DNA of 64,000 nucleotides from Chamaecrista fasciculata. Taxonomy: Eukaryota; Streptophyta; Magnoliopsida; Fabales; Fabaceae. The DNA lies in assembly GCA_003254925.1 (NCBI GenBank), contig QANZ01010384.1, forward strand, positions 66,387 to 130,386, in the 5' to 3' direction. Shown piece after piece: positions 32,555-44,463 of this stretch (its first letter is position 1; each line of letters starts with the position of its first letter). The position numbers were made by a program, and so were the translations under genes. The notes below the pieces were generated by a model. The model was not told the DNA's origin. It worked only from the letters and a program-made list of their open reading frames with translations, and made no database searches.

Positions 32555-32995
32555 TTATCCAGAATAGCGAGGTTTACGCTCCTCAGAGGGTTGTTCATCA
32601 TTATCTTCCTCAAAATCACTTGGTTCTTCATCATAGAGATGCTCAAGTCTGCTCCACATTTCTTTCGTTGATTTACACATAGTCAGTTGACTTAGTGCAA
32701 AATCGTCCATAGCACAACACATGTAGAACATTGCTTTAGTGTTTAGCTCATGTTTCTTGCAGTCATCAACACTCCATTCTTCTTCAGGTATAACGACCAC
32801 ACGTTCATCTTCAACTCTAGTAATTGGGCACGGTCCATCTCTCATAATCTTCCATATCGCAAAGTTTGTTGACTCAACAAAGATTTGCATTTTCCACTTC
32901 CATGTCGTGTAGCTCGTGCCATCAAACATTGGAGGAACATTCAAGGGGTATCCTTCTTTTCTTGGTCGTGGAGGTGATTCGAATACACGTACCAT
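32555..32995 (-). CDS. Stand-alone gag N-terminal domain ORF (146 aa)
   Basis: The frame starts MVRVFESPPRPRKEGYPL and passes PPMFDGTSYTTWKWKMQIF, the DUF4219/gag N-terminal signature of copia elements. Further on it reads KAMFYMCCAMDDFALSQL and STKEMWSRLEHLYDEE, the UBN2-type region, then turns acidic and stops (ending RKPRYSG). It is uninterrupted, unlike all pol frames of copia-A. The main gag of copia-A lies 4 kb upstream in a different sequence form. So this is an extra gag head between RNase H and the 3' LTR. It may come from a nested second element, or be a retained gene. No zinc knuckle is present. Confidence 0.65.
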   Translation of the reverse strand: MVRVFESPPRPRKEGYPLNVPPMFDGTSYTTWKWKMQIFVESTNFAIWKIMRDGPCPITRVEDERVVVIPEEEWSVDDCKKHELNTKAMFYMCCAMDDFALSQLTMCKSTKEMWSRLEHLYDEEPSDFEEDNDEQPSEERKPRYSG

Positions 32996-33807
32996 TTTGG
33001 TAGGTTTAGATAGGATAAGAGAATAGATAAGATGATATATGAAGGGTTACTAGGTAAGATGGAGGATGAGGTATGATAGTAAAGAATGAAGGTTGATTCG
33101 CTGGATGATGTGAGATGCGATGCAAACACATAGATTATAAAGAGTTGAGGAGAGAAATCGAATAAGGAGAAAGTTTTGTGAATAAGGAAACGAGAATACA
33201 AGATTGATCTTGATTATCAATTCCTTAGAAACAAATCATTCCTTTTCCGAAGAAACCCTTCTCTTTAATGCATACAAACAATCACATAATCAATCACTCA
33301 TCTGATTACTAATCAGTTATTCATGCAATCTAATTGATCATATATAAACATACTCATGATAACTAATTTCAAAGACTAATCACAAATATGGATAGAAAAC
33401 AATTAATCATGCAATCCTAATCATACGAACAGAAATTACAGTCACATGCATTCTAATAAAATTAAAAACATAAATTCATGCACACTTAATCATACGAACA
33501 AAATTAATTTTACATACAATCATGCAATATATATATATTTACATATGACTAACACTTATCCTTCACACAAAATAAAAATAAACTTCACATGCAATCATAC
33601 CAAAAACATATAATCACACATACCAAAAATTAATTAAATGTCATACATGCATATTAAAATAAATTCAGCACACATTGTCACAAAATAAAACATTACACAT
33701 TCAAGCAAAAATCAAACAAACAAGCAATCAAACAATCAGAGAAAAAATAAATTTAAATAAATACATGTTATCGTTATTGAGCACACAGTTCTTATGAGGA
33801 ACTGTTT
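32996..33807 (-). other. Non-coding tail of copia-A between RNase H and the gag-like ORF
   Basis: AT-rich with many ACACA, CAATCA and CATGCA-like phrases. The part 33540-33800 is shared with the copy at 40611-40855, so it belongs to the element. A chance frame (32941-33201, minus) is not credible. Confidence 0.6.
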
Positions 33808-34176
33808 TCAAATGTCTTCCAGCATGCCTAGCTCTCTTCTTATTCTGAAGAAGCTTTCATTTGGCAAAGGTTTTGTCAATATGTCCGCCAATTGATTTTC
33901 AGTAGAAACGAATTCTAGCTCAATGTTTCCTTTGAGAACATGATCTCTTAGGAAATGATGTCTGATCTCAATATGTTTGGTCTTTGAATGTTGTACAAGA
34001 TTCCTTGAAATATTGATAGCGTTTGTGTTGCCACACTTGATAGGAACCTTCTCAAAATTTAGACCAAAGTCTCTGAGTTGTTGTATCATCCATAGGATTT
34101 GTGCACAACAACTTCCAGCAGAGATGTATTCAGCTTCAGTTGTTGATAATGCAACTGATGTTTGTTTCTTACTAAA
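33808..34176 (-). pseudogene. copia-A RNase H
   Basis: The frame reads the RNase H motifs TEAEYISAGSCCAQ, KCGNTNAINISRN and HIEIRHHFLRDHV, ending LGMLEDI. The middle catalytic Asp, in the position where most copies have KCDN, reads KCGN here. A stop (TAG) lies between the RT frame and this one, at the FLGDCLIS phrase, which fits TGG to TAG. Confidence 0.85.
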
Positions 34177-35466
34177 CTAGGATATCAAACAATCTCCAAG
34201 GAACTCACAAGTTCTTGAGGTACTCTTCCTGTCTAGCTTACATCCAGCAAAGTCAGCATCTAAATATCCCAACAAATCACAGTTATTCTCCTTAGGATAC
34301 CATAAGCCATATTTCTCAGTTCTTGCAAGGTACTTAAGAATTCTCTTCATAGTTGTTAGATGAGATTCCTTAGGATCACTTTGGAATCTTGCACATAAGC
34401 ACACAGAGAACATAATATCTGGTCTACTTGCAGTAAAATATAACATAGAATCAATCATACCTCGATATACCTTTTGATCAACAATTTTACCTTGAGGATC
34501 TCTATTGAGTTTGATTGAGGAACTCACAGGAGTATATGCTTCTTTAGCATTTGTCATGCCATATTTCTTCAGGAGTTCCTTAGTGTACTTTGTCTGAGAT
34601 ATGAATATGCCTTCTTTACTTTGCTTAACTTGAAGTCCAAGGAAGAAACTCATTTCTCCCATCATGCTCATCTCAAACTCATTGGTTATAACTTTTGAAA
34701 ATTCCTTGCATAGAGACTCATTAGTAGAACCAAAGATAATATCATCAACATAAATCTGAACTATCAAGATATCATCTTTACTGTTCTTCACAAACAGGGT
34801 AGAATCAGTAGTTCCTTTAAGGAATCGCTGATCTGTAAGGAATCCACTTAATCTGCCATACCAAGCTCGAGGAGCTTGTTTCAAACCATATAGAGCTTTA
34901 TGCAGTTTATAAACATGATTAGGCTTATCAGCATTCTCAAAACCAGGGGGTTGATTCACATATACTAGCTCATTAATATATCCATTCAAAAATGCACTTT
35001 TCACATCCATTTGATATAGCTTGAAATCTTTATAACATGCAAATGCAAGCAGCATACGAATGGATTCTAGTCTAGCAACAGGAGCAAACGTCTCATCATA
35101 ATCAATACCTTCAACTTGTGAATAAACTTGTGCAACTAACCTTGCTTTGTTCCTTACCACATTTCCTTACTCATCCAGTTTGTTCTTGAAGACCCATTTT
35201 GTTCCTATGACTGACTGGTCCTTAGGAGTTGGTACTAGGGTCCATACTTCATTTCTTTCAAACTGGTTCAACTCCTCTTGCATAGCAATGATCCATGAGT
35301 CATCTGTCAAGGCTTCCTCGATGGCTTTGGGTTCAACTTGACAAACAAACGCCATATGATTCATACTTCTGTTTGAACGTGTTCTCACACCATCGTTCAG
35401 GTCTCCTATAAGGAACTGTTGTGGATAGTTCCTTGAATCCTTCCATTCACGTGGTATTTTTCTCAC
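34177..35466 (-). pseudogene. copia-A reverse transcriptase
   Basis: The two pieces (35167-35466 and 34177-35160) are separated by one in-frame TAA at DE*GNV, fitting CAA to TAA. Motifs: WTLVPTPKDQSVIGTKWVF, ARLVAQVYSQ, MDVKSAFLNG (first catalytic Asp), ALYGLKQAPRAWY and YVDDIIFGS (catalytic pair). The length and order are normal for copia RT. Confidence 0.9.
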
Positions 35467-35619
35467 TTCAGAGGTTTCTCCTTGTTTGTCTTCTTGAGGA
35501 GCAATACCTGCATCAGGGTTAGTATCAAGAGATATAGAAGGATTGGAATCATTAACCTTATCAGCTTCTTGAGATTGTTCCTTGCTAGGTTCCTGTTCAA
35601 TCTGAACATAAGGAGTTAC

Positions 35620-35913
35620 TTAAGAATCAGACTCTTCCTCATCTTCCTGATTTGCTTTCTTTTGAACACCAGGAACTGTTTCATCGAACACAACGTGCAT
35701 AGATTCTTCAATGGTTCTGTTTGCCTTGTTGTATACTCGATAAGCTTTTCTTGAGGAGGAATATCCCACAAATATTCCTTCATGAGTTCTTGAATCCAGC
35801 TTTCCAATGTCTTCCTTGTTGTTGATGAGAATGTAGCATTTACACCCAAATGCATGAAAGTAACCAATGTTTGGTTTTCTTCCTTTCCATAACTCATATG
35901 GAGTCTTGTTCAA
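35620..35913 (-). pseudogene. copia-A integrase C-terminal part
   Basis: The frame reads TPYELWKGRKP and FGCKCYI, with SRKAYRVYNK and VVFDE following. These are the GKGY/GPY-like C-terminal phrases of copia integrase. It lies in a different frame from the core (35958-36962), so a frameshift separates them near 35930. It ends at a stop after an acidic run. Confidence 0.8.
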
Positions 35914-35957
35914 TACTGGCCTTATGATGCATCAGTTGATGATATAAGCAACTGTAC

Positions 35958-36962
35958 TCACTGCTTCTGCCCAAAGGTTCTTAGCCACATCATTTTCACA
36001 TAAGTCCTTGCCATTTCTAGTAAGGATCTGTTCTTTCTTTCAGCTACTCCATTCTGTTGAGGAGTTCTTGGTGCAAAGAAATTATGTGTAATTTCATGTT
36101 CTTCACAGAACTCTTGAAACTTTGCATTTTCAAATTCTCTACCATGATCACTCCTTATGCTTGTAATCAGGTACCCTTTCTCATTGTGTACTTGTAAACA
36201 GAAGGTCCTGAAGGGGTCAAAACAATCACTCTTGTTAGCTAGGAAATAAACCCATGTGTACCTCGAGTAATCATCTACCAGCACGTAGCCATATGATTTG
36301 CCACCAATGCTTTCACTTCTCATTGGTCCGAAGAGGTCCATGTGAATGAGTTGTAGAGGCCTTGAAGTTGATACATGTTCTTTCAGCTTAAAGGAACTCC
36401 TTATCTGCTTCCCGTGTTGACATGCTTCACAAATGTGATCTTTTACATAATTCAGCTTGGGCAAGCGATTCACCAGGTTTCCTTTTGAGAGCTTAGATAT
36501 CTTTCCCATGCTAGCATGTCTCAATCTTCTGTGCCATAGCCATGTTTGATCAGTTGTAGAGGATAGGCAATGATGTGAGGAGAGATTTGCTTCAGCAGAG
36601 GTTATGATGTAGATATTCTCCTTTCTGCTTCCCTCAAACAGGGTCCTGTCACTTCCTTTCTCAAAGATTGTGCACTTGGTTGAATTGAACACAACTTTAT
36701 GTCCCTTGTCACATAGTTGACTTATGCTGAGCAGATTATGCTTAAGACCATTTACAAGATATACTTCATCAATTGATAAAGTAGAAGATATTTGCACTTT
36801 ACCAATGCCAATAATTCTTCCTTTCTTGTTGTCACCAAAGGTCACTCTTCCTAAGTCCTTCATGGTAATGGACTGGAAATTCTTCAGGTTCCCTGTCATG
36901 TGTCTTGAACATCCGGAGTCCAGGAACCACTTGTCTTTCCTTGCACTGGTCCTCAGGCACAC
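35958..36962 (-). pseudogene. copia-A protease and integrase core
   Basis: 334 codons. Near the start WFLDSGCSRHMTG gives the protease DSG. Then LLSISQLCDKG, and the integrase zinc motif LWHRRLRHAS...CEACQHGK (HHCC). The core has HMDLFGP (Asp), SDHGREFEN (Asp) and PQQNGVAERKNR (Glu), the complete DDE set. The frame then breaks. A stop between gag and this frame (about 36985) separates gag and pol. Confidence 0.9.
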
Positions 36963-36984
36963 CTACAGAAACAATGAAAATTGT

Positions 36985-38594
36985 TTAGGTACCCACAACT
37001 CCTTGGGTACTTACAACATTAGTTCCTTTCAAGGATCCCTGAGGAACCCAAACTTGCTTAGTAACCAGGAAAGGATTCCTGATCTTGCTTCTGTTATTAT
37101 GAGTGCCACAATCATAAGCCAGATGACCTTTGTTCCTGTACTTGTAACATGTTTTGTTCACAAAAGGTCTAGATGCCTTTTTCTTTCTGTCAAGAGCTTT
37201 TCTTCCTGAGGAACTCTCAGCATGGTCACCTTCACATACAGTTCCTTCCTTTACAAAAGGTTTTGCTACCTTCTTCTTCTTATCATGTGGATCATCATTA
37301 GACCCATCATAGCCGACACCTGCCTTATCATAAAAGCAGTTTTGGGAGCCGAGCATAAGATCTAACTTCTTTCTTCCTCCAACAAGGTTCTCAAGATCCT
37401 TCCTTAGAACTCTGTTCTGGTTCTTAAGGAACTCATTCTCCTTGTTCAACTTCTCATCATCTTCTTGACTCTTTTCTTCAGCAAGCTTTGCCTTTTCTCT
37501 TTCTTCTATGAGACTAATATTTTTCTTTTCAAGAATAGTATTTTCTTTTCTCATCTCTTCAACTTCTTCTTTTTCTTTATTCAACTTTTCACATTCTTCT
37601 CTCATAGCTTCATACTCACTTTTCAACTTCTCATTTTCTTCTTCTAATTCTCTATTTTTCAACTCCAGCTCATTCTTCTCTTTTTTTTCATCTTTCAACT
37701 TCTCTCTTTGAATAAAGAAAGACTCAAGCAGTTTATAAGATTCAGACACAAGCTCATCATTACTTAAATCAGCAAAGATATTCAAATTTGATTTTACCTC
37801 GTTATCAGCAGTAGCCATGAAACAGAGGTTTGCTGTATCTGTGTCTTCATAATCTTCTTCCTCGGCCATGAGGTCCTCCTCATCATCATCATCCCATGAG
37901 GATTCAGCTACCATTGCCTTCTTCTTTCTGAATTTTGACTTTTTGAGTAGAGGGCAATCTGGTCTTACATGTCCAGGCTTCTTACATTCATAGCATATCA
38001 CTTCTTTGTCTTTCTTGAAGTTGGTTTCTTTTCTGAATGAAGGGTTCCTTGGTGGCGGAGAATTCTTCCTAAGGAACTGTGTCCTTCTCGGTTTGAAGAA
38101 CTTATTAAAGCGTCTTGCTAGCAGCACCATTTCCTCTTCATCAAGGGGTTCCTCATCATCTTCATCATCACTTTCAGTGGCTTTGAGGGTGATCCCTTTA
38201 CTCTTCTTGAGGTTCTGTACTTTCTCAGCTAGGAAAGTTGACTCATATGTAAGTAAGTTTCCTCTGAGATCATCTATGGTCATTGACTCCAGCTTCTGAC
38301 TTTCATGAAGGGCTGTCACCTTGATTTCCCAGATTGAGGATAAACTCCTCACAACTTTTCTTACAATTTTCTCCTACTCAAGACGTTCTCCTAAGGAATC
38401 CAGGTCATTGATGATTTTTCCGAATCTCTCGAACATCTCATCAATTTTCTCGGTTTCCTTCATCTGGAAGTTCTCATACTCTTTCGTGAGTGAATCAATT
38501 CAAGACTTCCTCAGCTCGGTTGTTCCTTCATACGTGACTTGGAGTTTGTCCCACATTTCTTTGGCAGTTTCACATCTTGATAACTTCTTGAATT
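36985..38594 (-). pseudogene. copia-A gag, C-terminal part with coiled coil
   Basis: The main open frame is 36985-38352 (455 codons). Before it, 38353-38594 continues in gag but with two stops (after RKS and after ERLE). It has a CCHC knuckle CYECKKPGHVRPDC, then an acidic DDDDEEDL region and the CFMATAD phrase. About 110 residues of Glu/Lys-rich heptad-like coiled coil follow, then a second knuckle CYKYRNKGHLAYDC with Tyr in place of a cysteine. The start lies in the gap. Confidence 0.85.
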
Positions 38595-39238
38595 NNNNNN
38601 NNNNNNNNNNNNNNNNNNNNNNNNNNNNNNNNNNNNNNNNNNNNNNNNNNNNNNNNNNNNNNNNNNNNNNNNNNNNNNNNNNNNNNNNNNNNNNNNNNNN
38701 NNNNNNNNNNNNNNNNNNNNNNNNNNNNNNNNNNNNNNNNNNNNNNNNNNNNNNNNNNNNNNNNNNNNNNNNNNNNNNNNNNNNNNNNNNNNNNNNNNNN
38801 NNNNNNNNNNNNNNNNNNNNNNNNNNNNNNNNNNNNNNNNNNNNNNNNNNNNNNNNNNNNNNNNNNNNNNNNNNNNNNNNNNNNNNNNNNNNNNNNNNNN
38901 NNNNNNNNNNNNNNNNNNNNNNNNNNNNNNNNNNNNNNNNNNNNNNNNNNNNNNNNNNNNNNNNNNNNNNNNNNNNNNNNNNNNNNNNNNNNNNNNNNNN
39001 NNNNNNNNNNNNNNNNNNNNNNNNNNNNNNNNNNNNNNNNNNNNNNNNNNNNNNNNNNNNNNNNNNNNNNNNNNNNNNNNNNNNNNNNNNNNNNNNNNNN
39101 NNNNNNNNNNNNNNNNNNNNNNNNNNNNNNNNNNNNNNNNNNNNNNNNNNNNNNNNNNNNNNNNNNNNNNNNNNNNNNNNNNNNNNNNNNNNNNNNNNNN
39201 NNNNNNNNNNNNNNNNNNNNNNNNNNNNNNNNNNNNNN
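38595..39238. other. Assembly gap (644 N)
   Basis: 644 unknown bases. Reading frames drawn through it are meaningless. It hides the gag start and possibly the 5' LTR of copia-A. Confidence 1.
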
Positions 39239-40601
39239 GTGTGTGCAAAGGATTATTTTCTCTCTCTAACTCTTAGGAGGAAAATCAACTAGGGTTTGTA
39301 TGCTATTCCTTTGAGGCAAGTCGACTTGCCCACTTAAATAGGGAGAATATTTGGTGATTTAATTATTCCTAAAATAAAGATATTCTGATAATATAATTAT
39401 TTTAGGCCTTGAATTTATAATTATAATATTACTCTAATATTATATTTAAATTCAAAATGCAAGCTTGGAGAATCAAATTGAGAGATCAAATCTCTCAAAG
39501 GGACCCACCAAGATGGCGCCTTAGGAACATTATCTGAATTATTTTCCTTAATATTTAAATTGTCTATAATTAATCTCATTAATTATATAAGCAATTATTA
39601 ATATTTAAATTTGTCCCACAAATCTAAATATGTCATCTGTAGATTAATTAAGACAAGACATAATGTCCCAGACATTTCCTCTGTGTCTTAAATCGTGTCA
39701 CTCGCGTGACCCACGAATTAACCCTAATTCGTGTCCCATTCAAATGGTGTTCAGTTCCTGCTCGTGTGTGACCCAGCAGGCCCCACGTGAAGGTGGCAGT
39801 AGGGCATCCCCAAGACCTACAAGCTGTGAGCGGACTCTAGCAAGCCATCACAACTACCCAAAATCCGTGAGTTATCGTTTGTAACCACAAACGACTTAAC
39901 CTCAGTACCTCCGTGTCAGAGATCCGATTGTCCTACGATATCTTGGTCATGAACTAGGCACATGTATGTCATCCATAATCCAAACCTCAACTTTCTCGAT
40001 TCCTTGAGTAAGTCCCAAATCCCAGCGTGGCCACGCATTTTCCTGGACAGACTCATCGAGGGCGCCAGTTAGATATCTCTCATCTTAATGAGGGACAAAA
40101 TCCCATTTTGGCCAATCCACATTCCACAGCAAAGCAATCAACCAGCCCCGTACTCAGCCCGTATAACTACCCTGTTACGGGCAGCGTTAGACTAAGCCAA
40201 AGACTGACAACTGCAACGCTGGAATAGTCATTGACCTCAGGTCAAAGGCATCGCTACAGGCGTACTAGGAGAGACTAGCTGATGACTAAACCCATGCAGG
40301 ACTCTCCGGGTCAGTCCAGCAATTCGTAACCACCTTACGTAATTGCACCATGACTCTCGTCCCAGCATCTAGTGCGTGCATCTCATGCACCGAGGTCATG
40401 CTGGTCTTAGTTCATTTTTGCTCCCACAAAAATAATCGACCAGGGACAATTTTAGATTAATTATCTCATAATTAATCATGGACGTTATCATAGTAAACAT
40501 GCAAATAATATGACAACACATTAATTTATCTTCCATAAATTAATAATATGTTCATAACATATTTAACATAAAATGATTGGCCCTAGGGCACAATCTCCAA
40601 C
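39239..40601 (-). mobile_element. LTR (TGTTGGAGAT family), minus orientation, 3' end lost in the gap
   Basis: On the minus strand it starts TGTTGGAGATTGTGCCC (40601) and follows the same course as 42530-44463: GGGCCAATCATTTTATG, CTATCTAACTGGCGCC-type phrases, AATTTAAGACA, GGCGCC and CAAGTCGACTTGCC. It is about 1.36 kb. In the 5' to 3' sense it reaches a region around the TATA box and R start before the gap. It has no coding content. Family not named. Confidence 0.75.
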
Positions 40602-42529
40602 ATAAATATCATTTTAAAATTAAAGCAACACATCACAATTACACGAGTAAATCTTCACACAAAATAAAATAAAGTTCACATGCAGTCATACCAATAAAAT
40701 CACACATATAGGTCATGCATACATAAATTCAGCACACGTAATCACAAAATAAATTAGCAATTCAAACAAAATCAAACTCAAAAAATCAGGGCAAAAATAA
40801 ATTTAAATAAATACATGTTACCGTTACTGAACACACAGTTCTTGAGGATCTATTTTCAGATATCTTCAAGCATTACTAACTCTCTTCTTATTCTAAAGAA
40901 GCTCTCATTTGGCAAAGGTTTTGTCAATATGTCTGCCAATTGATTTTCAGTAGGAACAAATTCTAGCTCAATGTTTCCTTTGAGAACATGATCTCTTGGG
41001 AAGTGATGTCTGATCTCAATGTGTTTGGTCTTTGAATGTTGTACATGATTCCTTGAAATGTTGATAGCGCTTGTGTTGTCACACTTGATAGGAACATTCT
41101 CAAAATTTAGACCAAAATCTCTGAGTTGTTGTATCATCCATAAGATTTGTGCACAGCAACTACCAGCAGAGATGTATTCAGCTTCATCTGTTGATAGAGC
41201 AACTGCTGTTTGCTTCTTACTAAACCTGGATATAAAACAATGTCTGAGGAACTAACAAGTTCCTGAGGTACTCTTTCTGTTCAGCTTACATCCAGCAAAG
41301 TCAGCACCAGAATAACCCAATAAATCACAGTTATTCTCCTTAGGATACCATAAGCCATATTTCTCAGTTCCTGCAAGGTACTTAAGAATTCTCTTTACAG
41401 CTGTTAGATGAGATTCCTTAGGATCACTTTGGAATCTTGCACATAAGCACACAAAGAACATAATATCTGGTCTACTTGCAGTAAGATATAACAAAGAACC
41501 AATCATACCTCGATATACCTTTTGATCAACACTTTTACCTTGAGGATCTTTATCGAGTTTGATTGAGGAACTCATAAAAGTAGATGCTTCTTTAGCATTT
41601 CTCATACCATACTTCTTCAGGAGTTCCTTGGTGTATTTTGTCTGAGATATAAATATGCCTTCCTTACTTTGCTTTACATGTAGTCCAAGGAAGAAACTCA
41701 TTTCTCCCATCATGCTCATCTCAAATTCATTGGTCATAACTTTTGAAAATTCTTTGCATAGAGACTCATTAGTAGAACCAAAAATAATGTCATCAACATA
41801 AATTTGCACAATCAAAATAGCATCTTTACCCTTCTTCACAAATAGGGTAGTAATAGTTATTCCTTTAAGGAATCCCTGATCGGTAAGGAATCCACTTAAT
41901 CTGTCATACCAAGCTCGAGGAGCTTGTTTCAAAATATAGAGAGTTTTGTGCAGTTTATAAACATGATTAGGTTTATCATCATTTTCAAATCTAGGGGTTG
42001 ATTGACATATACTAGCTCATTAATATATCCATTTAGAAAAGCACTTTTCACATCCATTTGATATAACTTCAAATCTTTATAACATGCAAAAGCAAGTAGC
42101 ATACGAATAGATTCTAGTATAGCAACTGGAGCAAAAGTCTCATCATAATCAATACCTTCAACTTGTGAATAACCTTGCACAACTAACCTTGCTTTGTTCG
42201 TTACCACATTTCCTTGCTCATCCAGTTTGTTCCTGAAGACCCATTTTGTTCCTATGACTGATTGATCCTTAGGATCTGGAACTAGGGTCCATACTTCATT
42301 TTTTTCAAACTGGTTTAACTCCTCTTGCATAGCAATGATCCAGGAGTCATCTGTCAAGGCTTCCTCGATGGCTTTAGGTTTAACTTGAGAAACAAACGCC
42401 ATGTGATTTATACTTTTGTTTGTTGAGCGTGTTCTCACTCCATCGTTCAGGTCTCCTATAAGGAACTATTGAGGATAGTTCCTTGAGCCTTTCCATTCAC
42501 TTGGTACTTTTCTTACTTCAGAGGTTTCT
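40602..42529 (-). mobile_element. Second SIRE-like copia fragment (copia-C): RT and RNase H
   Basis: Parallel to 33540-35480 of copia-A over its whole length. RNase H is at 40856-41137 (KCDNTSAINISRN, IEIRHHFPRDHV; the Asp is kept). RT is at 41252-42438 in two frames: 41929-42438 with TKWVFRNK and MDVKSAFLNG, and 41252-41932 with APRAWYDRL and YVDDIIFGS. A frameshift lies near 41935. It stops abruptly at both ends, where the two inverted LTR copies begin. No gag, protease or integrase. Confidence 0.85.
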
Positions 42530-44463
42530 GTTGGAGATTGTGCCCTAGGGCCAATCATTTTATGTGAAATGTTATGAACATTTGGATTAATTTATAGAGA
42601 TAAATTATTCAGTTATCATAATTAGCATGTTTACTATGATAGCGTCCGTGATTAATTATGAGATAATTAATCTAAATTTGTCCCTGGTCGATTGTTTTCG
42701 TGGGAACGAAAATGAACTAAGACCAACATGACCTCGATGCATAGAGATGCATGCACTAGATGCTTGAACGAGAGTCATGGTGCAACTATGTAAAGGGTTA
42801 CAAGCTGCTGGATTGACCCGGAGAGTCCTTCATGGGTTTAGTCATCAGCTTGCCTCTCCTGTACGCCTGTCACGACGCCTTAGACCTGAGGTCATCATTA
42901 TTCCGGCGTTGCAGTTGTCAAACTTTGGCTTAGTCTAACGTTGCCCGTAATAGGGTAGCCACAAGGGCTAAGTACGGGTTTGGTTGATTGCCGCATTGAG
43001 GAATGTGGATTGGCCAAGATGGGATTTTGTCCCTCATTAGATGAGAGATATCTAACTGGCGCCCTCGATGAGTCTGTCCAAGGAAAAGAGTGGCCACTCA
43101 GGAAATTGGGACTTACTCAGGAAATCGAGAAAGTTGGGGTTTGGATTATGGATGACTTTCCTGTGCCTAATCCATGACCAAGATATCGTAGGACAATAGG
43201 GTCTATGACAAGGTGGTACTAAGGTTAAAATCGGTTTTGGTAAAAACGATAACTCACATGTTTTGGGTAGTCGTGATGGCTTGCTAGAGTCCGCTCACGA
43301 CTTGTAGGTCATAGAGATGACTTGCTGCCAACTTCACGTGGGGCCTGCTGGGTCACACATGAGCAGGATCAAGACACCGTTTAAAGGAACACGAATTAGG
43401 GTTAATTCGTGGGTCACTCCGGTGGCACAATTTAAGACATAGCAAAATGTCTGGGACATTAAGTCTTGTCTTAAATAATCTACAGTTGTGAAATATTTAA
43501 ATTTGTGGGACAAGTTTAAATATAATAATTGTTAAATGATTAATAGGGATTAATTATTTACAATTAAAATATTAGGGAATAATAATTCAGATAAGATTCC
43601 TAAAAGTTAGGAAATTATTGATTTATAAAATTCCCCAATATTAGTATGAGGGTGGCGCCTCATAAGATGGATTTTAATTAATGGAAATTGTTTCATTAAT
43701 TTAAATCATGAGTTTGAATTTAAAAGATTTGATGGAGATATCAAAAGATTTGAATCAAATAGATTTGGTGAGATCTCAACTTAGATTCTTTGGAGAATCA
43801 TGACTTCCTAATTGTTAGGAAGGTTTTTTATTTATAAAATTCCAAGATAAAAGGGGGAGAGATGGCGCATTGCTCTGTGGGTCCCATGGGAAGATTTGAT
43901 CTTCCATTTGATTCTCAGAGATTGCATTTTGAATTTAAATTGCAATATTAAGGTAATATTTTAATTAAAAATTCAAGTCCTAAAATAATTATATTATTGT
44001 AATATCATGATTTTAGGAATATTAAAATCACCAAAAATTATGTTTATAAATAGGGAGCAAGTCGACTTGCCCCAAAAACCCTAGCTCACTTTGTGAATTT
44101 TCTTCCTCCTTGTAGAGAGAGAGTGAAAATCGCCACTTTGGTCTTAGAGAGAGAAGAGGTCGAATTTTCCTAAGGTGTTAGAGAAAATTCGCCTGGTTCC
44201 AGAGCTAGGTTTTTGAGAGTAGGAAAACAAAATGAGTTTTGTGTTTCCTTGCTCCTTGCGCCACCTTGTTCCTGAATCAAGAAGGAGTTCTTGAGTTCAT
44301 ACACTGTTGATTGGTCCCTAGTTCTTTTGGAGAAAAGAACAGAAGGCTAGCACCTTGGTGCCCGGAAAACTGTTCGTGTGGATCACCGGCGGAGGGAGGA
44401 CACTGCGAGTGGACTTCTAGGACACGCCTTGTACAACCAACCGATTGAAACTCGTGAGGTATA
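42530..44463 (+). mobile_element. LTR (TGTTGGAGAT family), plus orientation
   Basis: It starts TGTTGGAGATTGTGCCC at 42530, directly against the copia-C fragment. A TATA box (TATAAATAGGG, 44043) is followed by a GA-rich leader and GTCGACTTGCC, as in the U3-R junction of a plant LTR. It tracks the copy at 9996-11366 to GAGGTATA and then diverges near 44463, about 90 bp short of the expected AATCTCCAACA end. Full length would be about 2.0 kb. Confidence 0.75.

Larger units (their letters stand above)
30112..38594 (-). mobile_element. SIRE/Maximus-like copia retrotransposon (copia-A), decayed
   Basis: On the minus strand it runs gag (with coiled coil), protease, integrase, RT, RNase H, then a long 2-kb tail, a purine tract and a 1611-bp LTR. 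The 5' end falls in the assembly gap, so the 5' LTR is unseen. Long LTR, big gag with coiled coil, and the AAAAAGGGGGAGATTGTTGG junction point to the SIRE/Maximus lineage (inference). There are at least two frameshifts and several stops. A second partial copy of the same family lies at 40602-42529. Confidence 0.85.

Noticed and set aside
37465..38299. Plus-strand frames rich in Phe and Ser
   Set aside because: They are the shadow of the copia-A gag coiled coil on the other strand.
38321..39292. Long open frame of 323 codons
   Set aside because: Most of it is the run of N, which hides stops.
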